Assembly: GCF_000176175.1 (NCBI RefSeq)
Contig: NZ_ACZP01000023.1
Coordinates: 1-60,872, forward strand
DNA: 60,872 nt
From: Vibrio furnissii CIP 102972
Lineage (GTDB): Bacteria > Pseudomonadota > Gammaproteobacteria > Enterobacterales > Vibrionaceae
Reading direction: 5' to 3'
In this document: in pieces, positions 33,982-43,534 of the stretch
How the letters are laid out: every line of letters begins with the position of its first letter
Numbering within the stretch: position 1 is the stretch's first letter
Notes under the pieces: generated by a model
The model's input: only the letters and a program-made list of their open reading frames with translations
What the model was told of the DNA's origin: nothing
The model's database searches: none
Translations under genes and position numbers: made by a program

Positions 33982-35052
33982 TTATTGCTTATTCAGTACC
34001 GAATGAATAGCTTTATCCAACTCATCCTGAACCTCTTTCGACAATCGTCCGAACTCGTAAGAAAAGTTACGGCCTTTTACCCGCTTACGGGCAAACATAC
34101 CTTTGCTGTCGAAATGGGCCAGGGGAGTCACTTCGGCTTTGTCCTTATCTTGCTTTTCTTCTTCTATCTTGAGCTCAGCTTTGATGGCAGAAACAATAGC
34201 GTCTTTCTGATCCTGAAGGTCGTATTCAGCCTGAATATTGACAATATGCTTTTCGATTTTATTTACGAAGCCTGAAAGCTGCCTGTTGTCCTGGCAAACC
34301 TTCATCACCTTATCAAGTAAGGTATAGTCAGGATGGGAAAGGGCGTTTGCAACTGGGAATAACTGGACGAGCTTTTCATCAACGCTGGCCGCCTTGATTG
34401 CTTTACTTACACCGGCCTGGCTAAGACCAACTTGTTTTGCAATTTCAGCCTGAGTGAGTTCTTCATTCGAAGCTTTGATTGCTAAACATTGTTTGCCTAT
34501 TTCCCGAAGGTTGTGCTCTTTGGCTGTCTGCAATTGTTTGGCTAATGCTTTTGCATCGGCAACCGAAATATCATCCTGAGTAACCAGAATACGGAACGAC
34601 TCTACGCGACCTTCCTGCAGCAGGAACCAGGCGCGACGACGAGAGCCATCCAGCACATCAATTTTACCATCGACTTCGCGGCCAACTGCCGGGTAGAACT
34701 GTTGAAACTCGAGTGAATTTAAATCTGAAAGTGACTCTGGCGTCAATAATGACTGGTCCCGGCCGTTTACATCAAAAGTAACGACGGTTTCATCACGAAC
34801 CTGTTCATGTGACAATGTCACTTCATTAAAGGTTGCCGTATTGCCAGATGAAAGCTGCCAGACCATGCTCTGGCCAACTGAATCGATACCAAATTGCTCT
34901 TTAAGGAATGCCGCCGCGTTTTCACCGGCTTTCTCTATTTCAGTAGTCAGTTGCTGAGTTAAATTAGTCAGGTTTGCTTTTGCTGCCGATTGTTGTGCTT
35001 CTGCAGATCCAGGAGCATTACCCAAAGGGCTGCCACCACGTTTTTTGGCCAT
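33982..35052 (-). CDS. parB: ParB partition protein
   Basis: 356 residues. ParB/Spo0J-type core: VLDGSRRRAWFLLQEGRVESFRILVTQ, then KEHNLREIGKQCLAIKASNEELTQAEIAKQVGLSQAGVSKAIKAA, a helix-turn-helix. The C-terminus is coiled-coil-like and basic (KGRNFSYEFGRL). Its ATG overlaps the parA stop (TAATG). It contains a parS-like palindrome at 34223-34244, so the centromere may partly lie inside the gene. Confidence 0.9.
   Translation of the reverse strand: MAKKRGGSPLGNAPGSAEAQQSAAKANLTNLTQQLTTEIEKAGENAAAFLKEQFGIDSVGQSMVWQLSSGNTATFNEVTLSHEQVRDETVVTFDVNGRDQSLLTPESLSDLNSLEFQQFYPAVGREVDGKIDVLDGSRRRAWFLLQEGRVESFRILVTQDDISVADAKALAKQLQTAKEHNLREIGKQCLAIKASNEELTQAEIAKQVGLSQAGVSKAIKAASVDEKLVQLFPVANALSHPDYTLLDKVMKVCQDNRQLSGFVNKIEKHIVNIQAEYDLQDQKDAIVSAIKAELKIEEEKQDKDKAEVTPLAHFDSKGMFARKRVKGRNFSYEFGRLSKEVQDELDKAIHSVLNKQ
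34223..34244. repeat. parS-like palindrome, copy 3 (inside parB)
   Basis: TATTCAGCCTGAATATTGAC shares its centre and TTGACA side with copy 2. Retained inside a coding sequence. Confidence 0.45.
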
Positions 35053-36251
35053 TATGCTTGCTCCTGTTCACGCCAGATATTAAGGATGTCACGCTGAATT
35101 TGGCTTATGACTTCATAACCATTTTGCTGCGCGGTCTGGAAAGTTGATTTGCTCTTAGGGTATTCACTCTTTGACATATCGAAAACGGTCGAGAGCAGGG
35201 AGGAGGCTTGTCTAATCGCTTCGCTGTGTTTGAATTCTTTCGAATACAGATACGGACCAAAGTGATCATAAAGGCTGTTCATCAGCTCGGTAGTTGTTGA
35301 GCTATCACGATGGTTAGTCAGCAATATTTTCATGAAGTCATAACCTTCGTGATTCGCATTGGCCAGCAACGCCCAGACCTGAGGAATGTAACTAAAATAT
35401 GAGCATGTTGCATCGATATCGTTTTCAGTAATTGATAACGGGAACACCACACTGGTTGCTGCAAAGTACGCGTTGTACGTTGCGTAACCTAAAGAAGGTG
35501 GCGTATCGATGATGATGATGTCGAACTCCTCTTTCACGGCATCAATGATATCGTCCAGAATAGAGTAAGGGGAGGGCAGTTTGTGGCTGAACACTTGTTC
35601 ATGAAACCACCCTTCGATCGCCCGGTCACTCTGTGCCGCAGGCAGGATACGCAAATTTGGAATAGTGGTTTCAAGGAATGCCTCGGATACCGCCTGTTCA
35701 AATGTCTCGCCTTCATCCAAATCAAAATTACGCATAATAAGGTCACCAACAGAAAGGCTTCCTTCCTGATCGGCTTCTGGTGCGTAGTACATGGATAATG
35801 TTGCCTGACCATCCATATCAATTAAACCAACACGATATTCCTGATGGAACTCGGTTGCCAAACCTGATGCAACAGTTGCGGCAGATACGGTCTTACCAAC
35901 ACCACCTTTCTGGTTCTGGATCACTATGACTTGAGCTGACTGCTTTTCACTACGACTGAATTTTGGCTCTTTACGTAAAGTCTCAGGTAATAAATCACGT
36001 ACGCGATACATTTCTTCGATATCAATAGACCATTGCGAGTCTTCATGACGACGAGGGTCAATCTCTGCAGCTGTTACGTACTTATCTAAGGTTTTGGCAT
36101 CAATGCCCAGATAGGCTGAAGCCTCTGCGCGAGTGAAATTACGCAGTTCTTTACGGTGATTAGCAAGCAAACGTAAGTTACGTCGTTTGATGTAGGCATC
36201 TGCACCTTGCTTAAGTGACTGAAATATTGTGGTGGTCTGCTGGGAATCCAT
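35052..36251 (-). CDS. parA: ParA partition ATPase, type Ia with N-terminal DNA-binding domain
   Basis: 399 residues from ATG 36251, preceded by AAGGAGGCAGAA (an ORF extension to 36311 crosses the operator and is unlikely). N-terminal helix-turn-helix (FTRAEASAYLGIDAKTLDKYV, about 45-65) as in P1-type ParA, which represses its own operon. Deviant Walker A IQNQKGGVGKTVSA (about 114-126), Walker A' IDMDGQATLSMYY, Walker B DIIIIDTPPSLGY. It moves ParB-parS complexes during partition. Confidence 0.92.
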   Translation of the reverse strand: MDSQQTTTIFQSLKQGADAYIKRRNLRLLANHRKELRNFTRAEASAYLGIDAKTLDKYVTAAEIDPRRHEDSQWSIDIEEMYRVRDLLPETLRKEPKFSRSEKQSAQVIVIQNQKGGVGKTVSAATVASGLATEFHQEYRVGLIDMDGQATLSMYYAPEADQEGSLSVGDLIMRNFDLDEGETFEQAVSEAFLETTIPNLRILPAAQSDRAIEGWFHEQVFSHKLPSPYSILDDIIDAVKEEFDIIIIDTPPSLGYATYNAYFAATSVVFPLSITENDIDATCSYFSYIPQVWALLANANHEGYDFMKILLTNHRDSSTTTELMNSLYDHFGPYLYSKEFKHSEAIRQASSLLSTVFDMSKSEYPKSKSTFQTAQQNGYEVISQIQRDILNIWREQEQA

Positions 36252-36285
36252 TTCTGCCTCCTTATAGGAATTAGAAACAGTATAT

Positions 36286-36321
36286 CCCTTATTTTTTGAT
36301 GTGTGTATCAAAAAATAAGGG
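36286..36321. promoter_or_regulatory. parA operator, 36-bp inverted repeat
   Basis: CCCTTATTTTTTGAT and its exact complement separated by GTGTGT, 35 bp upstream of the parA ATG. A TATACT -10-like hexamer lies just inside (minus strand, about 36279-36284). Good candidate for the ParA autoregulation site. Confidence 0.7.
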
Positions 36322-36395
36322 AGTGGTGTGAACTGCTATTAGTTTTTGCACAAATTTAATACTAATTAATGTAAGTCGCACCGGGGATGTATGCG

Positions 36396-36530
36396 CTATT
36401 TCTTGCGAGCCTCGATTTTAGGGGGGCGTCCAAGTTCCTCATTGGGCTCAATACACTCATCTTCGAGCCAATCCAAGCAAATATGGGGGTAATGACCAAA
36501 CCCCCGATTTGTTCTCTTGAAATCATTTAT
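36396..36530 (-). pseudogene. 3' tail of a gene cut by the Tn3-family insertion
   Basis: An open frame runs from the transposon end to TAG at 36396-36398: NDFKRTNRGFGHYPHICL, then DWLEDECIEPNEELGRPPK. About 44 codons. The 5' part is not found on the other side of the transposon, consistent with the lack of target duplication. Confidence 0.5.
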
Positions 36531-36563
36531 GGGGTCTGAAGCCCAATGGGACGAAAACGTACG

Positions 36564-39500
36564 CTAAGCAAAATCTTCCTGTTCTGACGGCTGTTTAAGC
36601 GGTCTTAACTCACCATTTAAAACCTGTTCGGTCAATGTAAATGAGTAATGCCCCAACATATTCACATGTTTATGGCTGAGTGGTGATAGTCTTGCAATGT
36701 CTTCATCGTTTAGTGTTTCACCTTGTCGTTCTACGTGCTCTAATGCAGCTTGCATATAGATGGTATTCCACAGCACAACGGCATTAGTGACTAAGCCAAG
36801 CGAACCCAATTGATCTTCTTGCCCTTCTCGGTAACGTTTGCGGATTTCACCGCGTTGACCGTGACAAATGGCTCTGGCAACGGCATGACGACTTTCGCCT
36901 CGGTTTAATTGGGTTAGTATTCTGCGTCGATAGTCTTCATCATCGATGTAATTCAGTAAATATAATGTCTTATTGATACGACCAGCTTCGATAATGGCCT
37001 GAGCAAGACTCGATGGTCGGTCACTTTTGAGCAACGACCGAATCAGTTCTGATGCCTGCACTTTTCCCAGTTTAAGAGAGCCTGCTATACGCATCATGTC
37101 ATCCCAGTGAAGCTCTATTTTTTGTGGATTTACGCAGTTTCGTGCTAGCTCATCGAGTACACCGTAATCCGCTTCTTTATCTACGCGCCAAAATACCGAT
37201 TCGCCTGCATCGGCTAACCTTGGCGAGAACTGATATCCCAATAACCAGAATAAGCCGAAGACCATGTCACTGGCTCCTGCTGTATCTGTCATGATTTCAG
37301 TAGGGTTTAATCCGGTTTGCTGTTCCAATAACCCTTCGAGTACGAATATGGAATCTCGTAGTGTTCCTGGTATAACTATTCCGTGAAATCCAGAAAACTG
37401 ATCGGAGACGAAGTTATACCATGTGATACCACGGCTGGAGCCAAAGTATTTTCGGTTTGCACCTGAATTGACGGTTCTTATTGGTGTGATAAATCGCATC
37501 CCATCAGCAGAGGCAACTTCACCTCCGCCCCAATGCTTAGCTAGTGCAAGAGTAGACTGAAAATCGACCAGTTTCGCGTTGGCTTTTACTAACGTTTCAG
37601 CACGTAAATAATTTTGTTTAACCCAACTGAGTCGGTGTCTGGTTAAAGCAGGGATATGAGACTTTATCAGTGGCTCAAGGCCGATATTGCAAGCTTCGGA
37701 CAGTAACACGGCGCAGATACTTACCGTTAAATCATTGGCACGTGCGTTAGATTCGCTAATATGAGTGAATTCATCGGCAAAGCCAGTATGAGCATTGACT
37801 TCAAGTAGTAGTTCTGTGAGGTCTACGGCAGGAAGTAACGCCTCAACTTGTTTGGATAATCCCTGTAAGCTCGGAGGGTTATCTAGTCTATCAATATTTG
37901 TGATGGTCAGAGCTGGTCGTTTCCCCGAGATATCAATATCCACCGAACCATTATCGTCAAAATTTGCGGCAACCTGATGATAGGTTGTATCCAGTTGCCT
38001 GACTAACGCATCGATGGCTTCTTTTGCGTTTAGCGGATGTCCCAGTGATCGACAGACCTGAATTCGGTTGGACTGCCACTCTTGCCCCTGCAAAAGTTTG
38101 GCTCTCGGATCGCCCCAGCGATCGCTGTTTTCGACATAGATATCTCGTCGGCGCAAGCTATCCTGTAATTTATCCAAAAAACACAGTGTGTAGCCTCGTT
38201 TAGTCACCCGACCACCTTTATCTAATACCAATCGCTTCCATGGATTAGATACGATATCCACTGGCGCATCATCAAGAATTTGTTTTTTTGAGTCGAGTAG
38301 TTGCGCTAAGTACTGGTGAACTTCAAGCGTTTTGTCTCCCGCAGGAGCGGCGGAAAATTCGATATCACGGAGCAGTTTTGGTAGAAAACGCCGAACTCGC
38401 TCGTACTGTTCAACCATCTCTTCATGAAAATTGTCATCATAAGGTCGGGCTAACTCGTGTACGGTAGAAATAGATTGCGCTAGCTTTTCCCGTGAAAATT
38501 TAGCAAAGATTGACGGACGTAGCGACTCATCATCTAAGTTGTCGTCTAGCAGCAGAGTACAAACTTTAGCTAAAGCCAGTGCAGATTTATCCAAATCTTT
38601 TAGAGTACGAAGACGCTTTTTCTGTCCTAATTTCTTCGCTTCGCCAGCGATATTTGTAATCAAAAGATCCAGTACATCCAACGCTTCATCTAATGCAATA
38701 ATTTCATAGGCTTTCACAAAAGCCACGAGTATCGCAGTACGCTTAGTCTCCGGCATACGGCCTATTTTGTATGCCGAGATCATTCCAGCATGACGGGCAA
38801 TATGTTTAAACCGGACGGGAGGAATACCAGTAAAATCCAGTTCAGTTATTCCATAGGTTTGAAGTGCTTTGTAACGTTCAATAGCCTCATTAAATGCAGG
38901 GCCACTGACATTGACCGGCCCCTTACGAAAACGGTCGAAGTGTGTTGTTCTGGCTGCTTCAGGAATTTGTAGTAAGGAATCCAACCTAGCTTGCTGATCC
39001 GAATTTGGGAGACTGGATAGTTGCTGCCACAATCGGTTTTCTGCTCGGTCTCTGATTTGTGAAATTAAACGGGTTAAAGTTGATGCGCCTGGTAAAAGGA
39101 TTTTATGTTGGATCAGCCATCCGGTCGCTAAATCAAACAGTAAACTCGGGCGTTCATTACTGATCCAACTCCGGCTATAGAGAAGGCGGGATAACAGGAA
39201 TGACCACGGCCAAACAAACTCACGATAACCATACTGATTGCGGATCAGAGCGGTATGCTCGCGGCGTGTGGTTTCGCGCTGAGAATAGTCAGACAAAATA
39301 CCAATATTGGTTATATTCAGTTGCCTTGCGACAAACCATTGGGTATTCGTTGGGATTTGATTTAAATCGATCAAGAAAGTACCAAGAAAGCGAACACAAC
39401 CTAATTGCAGCGCAACTCCAAATCGATTGTGTTCACCACGTCTTTGTGTAATAAAAGCTAAGTCAGCCTCGTCCAAATGGAAGTACCGCGCCAATTGAAC

Positions 39501-39570
39501 ATCATTCGGCTCCCCATTAAATTGCCCGTAACTATTTTTTTATTCAGTGGTTAAAAAAATCTACGGGCAT
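36564..39570 (-). pseudogene. tnpA: Tn3-family TnpA, N-terminus broken
   Basis: The main frame (976 codons from TTG 39494) covers nearly the whole transposase, with ADGMRFITPIRTVNSG, YNFVSDQFSGFHG and TDTAGASDMVFGLFWLLGY catalytic segments. The natural start is at ATG 39570 (MPVDF); reading on needs one T removed from the T-run after it, and then meets TAA where related proteins have Gln (LTTE*KNSYGQFNGEP). So a frameshift and a nonsense mutation lie in the first 12 codons. Re-initiation at TTG could make a slightly shortened protein; activity is doubtful. The stop codon lies in the terminal repeat. Confidence 0.8.
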
Positions 39571-39653
39571 AGCCAAAACCTCTTATTGGTTACACAAACT
39601 CAAATCAGTGACGTATTGTTTTCCCATTTCCGGCATGTAAGCCATGAGGAATT

Positions 39654-39953
39654 TTAATAAATATCTGGATGGAAATGCCGCAATGGTTCCATTTGCTGAT
39701 GAAGAATACGGATTATGTAAATACTATGAGGTTGTGGGCGATAAAAAATAGCATGTTTATGGTGATCGTGGCGGCGAAGCCCTTCGGCAATTTCGGGGCA
39801 CTCGTAACCCATCAAAGGTTGTTCTGCAAGCGTTAGCAAAACGTCATGCATACTGTCTGTATAAGCATCCGCTTGCTCTATGCCAAAGTTCAATAGGGTG
39901 TATTCAAAGATATGCTCAAAGTCTTCTGCGGCGAGGTTGGAAAGTTTATACAT
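39654..39953 (-). CDS. parE: ParE-family toxin
   Basis: 99 residues. KLSNLAAEDFEHIFEYTLLNFG at the start, then EGLRRHDHHKHAIFYRPQPHSIYIIRILHQ, typical of ParE, which inhibits DNA gyrase. Overlaps parD by 8 bp. It is a passenger of the Tn3-family element, a known habit of this family that may stabilise the transposon and host plasmid. Confidence 0.88.
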   Translation of the reverse strand: MYKLSNLAAEDFEHIFEYTLLNFGIEQADAYTDSMHDVLLTLAEQPLMGYECPEIAEGLRRHDHHKHAIFYRPQPHSIYIIRILHQQMEPLRHFHPDIY

Positions 39954-40188
39954 TGTGTCTCTGCTTTACTTTAGTCGCAATGTCATGAAGTGATAATGAG
40001 CATTGACCACTCTGCTCTCCGGCTTCAATCGCCATTTTTAGAGCCGTGGTTTGTTTCTCTTGCCTTTCGAGTAGCCGCAATGCAGAACGAACTACTTCGC
40101 TTGTTGAGCCATAGCGACCAGTCGCTATGAGTTGGCCGACAAACTCATCTAGCTGAGACCCAATCGTAACACTAGTTGTGCGTGACAT
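39946..40188 (-). CDS. parD: ParD-family antitoxin
   Basis: 80 residues. Ribbon-helix-helix N-terminus (TSVTIGSQLDEFVGQLIATG), then RYGSTSEVVRSALRLLERQE. The C-terminus binds ParE. Start after AGGTGGAAATAT. Expected to repress its own promoter in the adjacent intergenic region. Confidence 0.88.
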   Translation of the reverse strand: MSRTTSVTIGSQLDEFVGQLIATGRYGSTSEVVRSALRLLERQEKQTTALKMAIEAGEQSGQCSLSLHDIATKVKQRHNV

Positions 40189-40200
40189 ATTTCCACCTAC

Positions 40201-40380
40201 ATGTGTGAATAATTAACACACCAATAATAGGTCAACTAAAATTCAAAATCAAATCACGATCTTCGTATGATAATGAAGTATACTTATAAGTCACACGTAA
40301 AAATTGACACGAAAAGTAGATTTGTCATAACCTATTTGTCACACTTGTTTAGATCATAATCTAAATGTCACTTTGAGGGG
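40201..40380. promoter_or_regulatory. Probable res site of the Tn3-family transposon
   Basis: Between parD and the divergent resolvase gene. Repeated GTCAC/GTCAT motifs in both directions and an inverted repeat TTTAGAT/ATCTAAA at 40348-40365. AT-rich, as res sites are. It also contains both promoters. Confidence 0.55.
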
Positions 40381-40383
40381 CTT

Positions 40384-41019
40384 ATGTACATCTTTGGATA
40401 CTTAAGAGCATCAACCTCTGATCAGAATGCAAAACGTGCTCAAGGTGCTTTACAGGAGTTTGCACAGCAAAAGGGCTTTCGAATAGCAGGTTGGTATATT
40501 GAGAATGAATCGGGAGCCTCATTACAAAGACCTGAATTACTCCGATTACTTGATGATGCTGCAATTGGTGATGCGATCATAATAGAGCAAATTGATCGTC
40601 TTTCTCGACTTGATGAAGAAAGTTGGTTCAAATTAAAAGAAATGCTGAACCAAAAGGAACTTAAGGTAATCAGTATCGATTTACCAACTAGCCATATCGC
40701 TTTTGCGCCACACATTCCCGACGAGTTCACTCGTTCGATGATCAGGGCTATTAATGGGATGATGATGGATATGCTCGCTGCAATTGCACGAAAAGATTAC
40801 CAAGATCGACGGCGGCGGCAAGCTGAAGGGATCATGAAGGCTCGAGAAGAGGGAAAATATCGAGGAAGACAAGCAGATCTCCAGCTTCATGAAAAAATCT
40901 ATCAGTTAAGAGTTATCAATGGGTTAAGTATCAGTGATACCGCTAAATTGACGAATGTGTCCACTAGAACGGTAATCCGGGTGGCTAAGAAGTTAGCAAG
41001 TGAGCGTTCATTGGGATAA
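40384..41019 (+). CDS. tnpR: Serine resolvase of the Tn3-family transposon
   Basis: 211 residues. Catalytic Ser in YLRASTSDQNAKRAQ, IEQIDRLSRLDEESWFKL, a long E-helix (MMMDMLAAIARKDYQDRRRRQAEGI) and a C-terminal helix-turn-helix (GLSISDTAKLTNVSTRTVIRVAKK). Resolves cointegrates at res. Its stop is 4 bp from the right terminal repeat. Confidence 0.88.
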   Translation: MYIFGYLRASTSDQNAKRAQGALQEFAQQKGFRIAGWYIENESGASLQRPELLRLLDDAAIGDAIIIEQIDRLSRLDEESWFKLKEMLNQKELKVISIDLPTSHIAFAPHIPDEFTRSMIRAINGMMMDMLAAIARKDYQDRRRRQAEGIMKAREEGKYRGRQADLQLHEKIYQLRVINGLSISDTAKLTNVSTRTVIRVAKKLASERSLG

Positions 41020-41058
41020 GAAGCTTAACGTTTCTGTTCCTTATGGGCTTTAGTCCCC

Positions 41059-41369
41059 TAAACAAGAAATGCCCCAAAACGAGTTAACTCGTTGTCTGTG
41101 GCGCAGTCAAACGCAGACTTTTTCGCCTACAAATTTTCATCCATTTCACTCAAATGTTGTCCTTCTTTGAAATACCTAAAAGCTGGACGGGCATACAGTC
41201 ATATTGAAATCATGGCGATTTTTATCTCAACTTCGTGCGCGTCTTTACATTCCAATACAAATAAATATGATTAAAATCATGTGATTATAAAGCCTATGGG
41301 TTAGATAATAGGTTTGGGAAACGCGCATGCGAACTATAAAATGTTATAAGCACAATGGTTTGGAGTAAA
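41059..41369. other. Stretch without a supported gene
   Basis: No convincing ORF. On the minus strand a short frame ending near 41130 reads ARPAFRYFKEGQHLSEMDEN, preceded by a stop, so it may be a gene relic. Confidence 0.35.
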
Positions 41370-41534
41370 ATGGATAAAATTTCTCTCGCGATTTCTAGCG
41401 CCTTTATTGGTGTTATTGCAACGCATGTTTACACGATCATGAAAGAGTGGCGGCGCAAGGTTAAAATTAAGCAGCAATTAAAATTGGAACTATCCGCTAT
41501 TCAACTCCAACTTCAACAGGGCTTTGTTGCGTAA
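41370..41534 (+). pseudogene. 5' stub of a small membrane-protein gene cut by IS903-like copy 4
   Basis: ATG 41370 follows TGGAGTAAA. MDKISLAISSAFIGVIATHV is a likely membrane anchor, followed by a basic helix (KEWRRKVKIKQQLKLELSAI). Native sequence ends at 41518; the last codons and stop come from the IS end. Confidence 0.5.
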
Positions 41535-42050
41535 TTCGAGGGAACTAAATCAGAAGGTTGCGATCTGATCGGCTAAGTAAGTTAATTATCCTAGTCTCAT
41601 GCCGAAACCTCGCTACAAAACAACGAACTGGAAACAGTACAACAAAGCCTTAATCAACCGTGGTTCACTCACTTTCTGGATTGATGAAGAAGCCATTCGC
41701 CAGTGGAAGCAGAGCAAACAAGATAAACGAGGTAGGCCTCGCCAGTTCAGCGACTTAGCCATTACTACTGCGCTTATGGTGAAACGAGTTTTCTCAATGC
41801 CGTTGAGAGCATTGCAAGGGTTTATCGATTCTGTTTTTTCATTGGCTAACGTCCCTATAGTCTGCCCACATTACAGTTGTATCAGTCGAAGAGCTAAGCA
41901 AGTCGAGGTTTCATTTAAACCAAAGACTGGAGGTGCAATACAGCATCTAGCCATTGATGCAACAGGTCTCAAGGTTTATGGCGAAGGTGAATGGAAGGTC
42001 AAGAAGCATGGTACTGACGGGAAGCGTAGAGTCTGGAGAAAGTTGCATTT
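41519..42050 (+). mobile_element. IS903-like element, copy 4 (5' half)
   Basis: Left end GGCTTTGTTGCGTAATTCGA at 41519. The transposase starts at 41599 (MPKPRYKTTNWKQYNKALIN) and is interrupted after RRVWRKLHF by the IS3-family element at 42051. The 3' half is not found beyond that element. About 90% similar in protein to copy 2. Confidence 0.88.
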
Positions 42051-42123
42051 TGTAGTGGTACGGTGAATTTGGCCACCTGATTAGAGGTGTTAAGATACAC
42101 CTCATAGCATGACAGGTGAAACT

Positions 42124-42435
42124 ATGACCAAGCGTACCAGACGCACTTTCAGTGCGGAATTCAAACTCGAAGCAGCGCAACTTATTCTCGACCAAAACTA
42201 CACCGTTGTTGAAGCCGCAAAAGCCATGGGTGTGGGTAAATCGACAATGGATAAGTGGGTAAGGCAGCTCAAGCAAGAAAGAATGGGAGTAGCACCTCAA
42301 GCCTCACCAATGACACCAGAGCGAATTGAGATACGAGAGCTGAAGAAGAAACTTGCACGCCTTGAAGAGCACAATGAAATATTAAAAAAGGCAACAGCTC
42401 TCTTGATGTCGGACTCACTGAACAACTCTCGATAA
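42124..42435 (+). CDS. IS3-family OrfA
   Basis: 103 residues from ATG 42124, with AGGTGAAACT upstream. Helix-turn-helix RRTFSAEFKLEAAQLILDQN…VGKSTMDKWVRQ and a leucine-zipper helix (ELKKKLARLEEHNEILKKATALL). Binds the IS ends. Confidence 0.88.
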   Translation: MTKRTRRTFSAEFKLEAAQLILDQNYTVVEAAKAMGVGKSTMDKWVRQLKQERMGVAPQASPMTPERIEIRELKKKLARLEEHNEILKKATALLMSDSLNNSR

Positions 42436-42479
42436 TCGAGAAACTCAGGCAGAGCTTTAACGTAACAACCCTGTGTCAT

Positions 42480-43301
42480 GTGTTCAGTGTCCACCGCAGC
42501 AGTTACAAATACTGGCGTTGTCGCCCTAAGCGTGTTTCTCCAGAGTTGGTGAAGCTAAAAAGTCTTATTAAAGAAGTTCATACGGCAAGCAACGGCTCTG
42601 CTGGTGCGAGAAGCATTGCCGACATGGTGACAGCTCAAGGTATAAAACTGACACGTTATCGAGCTTCTAAGATAATGAAATTATTAGGGCTGGTAAGCGG
42701 TCAAACACAGAATCATCGTTATCGAAAGGCATCACAAGAACACGTAGAGATCCCCAACCATCTATCTCGACAATTTGCTGTTACCTCTCCAAACCAAATC
42801 TGGGTAGGTGATGTGACGTATGTCTGGACGGGACAGCGCTGGATGTATCTTGCTGTTGTCATCGATCTGTTCGCGAGAAAGCCAATTGGTTGGGCGATGT
42901 CAGTATCGCCTGATAGCAAGTTGACAGGAAAGGCACTCTCTATGGCGTTTGAATCACGAGGTAAGCCCAAAGGCGTGATGTTCCACAGCGACCAAGGAAG
43001 TCATTACACCAGTCGTTCTTATCGGCAACTGCTGTGGCGTTATCAAATCAAGCAAAGCTTATCGAGGCGAGGTAATTGCTGGGACAACAGTCCGATGGAA
43101 CGGTTCTTCAGAAGCTTAAAGACAGAATGGATACCCGTGTCGGGTTATCGGAGTTTTAGCGAAGCGAGAGAACATATAACTCGATACATCACGAGCTACT
43201 ACAGCCAACTCAGGCCACATCAATATAATGGTGGTCTAACACCCAATGAGTCTGAACGACTGTATTGGGAAAACTCTAAAACCGTGGCCAATTTTAGTTG
43301 A
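42480..43301 (+). CDS. IS3-family OrfB (DDE transposase)
   Basis: 273 residues counted from ATG 42480; the natural product is probably OrfAB made by -1 frameshifting in orfA, and the frame is open further upstream. DDE triad in WVGDVTYVWTG, GVMFHSDQGSHYTS and WDNSPMERFFRSLKTEW. Intact. Confidence 0.9.
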   Translation: MFSVHRSSYKYWRCRPKRVSPELVKLKSLIKEVHTASNGSAGARSIADMVTAQGIKLTRYRASKIMKLLGLVSGQTQNHRYRKASQEHVEIPNHLSRQFAVTSPNQIWVGDVTYVWTGQRWMYLAVVIDLFARKPIGWAMSVSPDSKLTGKALSMAFESRGKPKGVMFHSDQGSHYTSRSYRQLLWRYQIKQSLSRRGNCWDNSPMERFFRSLKTEWIPVSGYRSFSEAREHITRYITSYYSQLRPHQYNGGLTPNESERLYWENSKTVANFS

Positions 43302-43534
43302 CCACTACATGTTGTAGCATAGTGAACATGCTCACTAGGTTAGAGCTATTTTCAATACGCCCTGTAATCCATTAAATACTAAATTTGATATGCATGTAAT
43401 TCAGAGATCTCCAAAAGCAACCTGCTCGATACGTGGCAGCTTGCGTGCCTCCGGGTTAACTTCACTTCTATTTACACATCTCATAGAATGCCCAACTTAT
43501 TGGGGTCCGCTTGGAAAACGGAAATTATCCCACG

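Larger units (their letters stand above)
36531..41058. mobile_element. Tn3-family transposon with ParDE passenger, decayed
   Basis: Left end 36531-36568 (GGGGTCTGAAGCCCAATGGG…) and right end 41024-41058 (inverted, GGGGACTAAAGCCCATAAGG…) are imperfect inverted repeats of 38 and 35 bp. Order: tnpA, parE, parD, res, resolvase. Flanks TTTAT and TAAAC do not match, so no target duplication. The tnpA start is damaged. Confidence 0.85.
42051..43309 (+). mobile_element. IS3-family element, complete
   Basis: 1259 bp with ends TGTAGTGGTACGGTGAATTT and, inverted, TGTAGTGGTCAACTAAAATT, both running into TGGCCAC. It carries orfA and orfB with an AAAAAAG slippery run near 42385. It sits in IS903-like copy 4, but no matching 3-4 bp duplication is visible, because the other half of the host IS is missing. 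Confidence 0.9.

Noticed and set aside
41092..41274. 60-codon plus-strand ORF
   Set aside because: No ribosome site, no recognisable features, low-complexity Ser-rich text.
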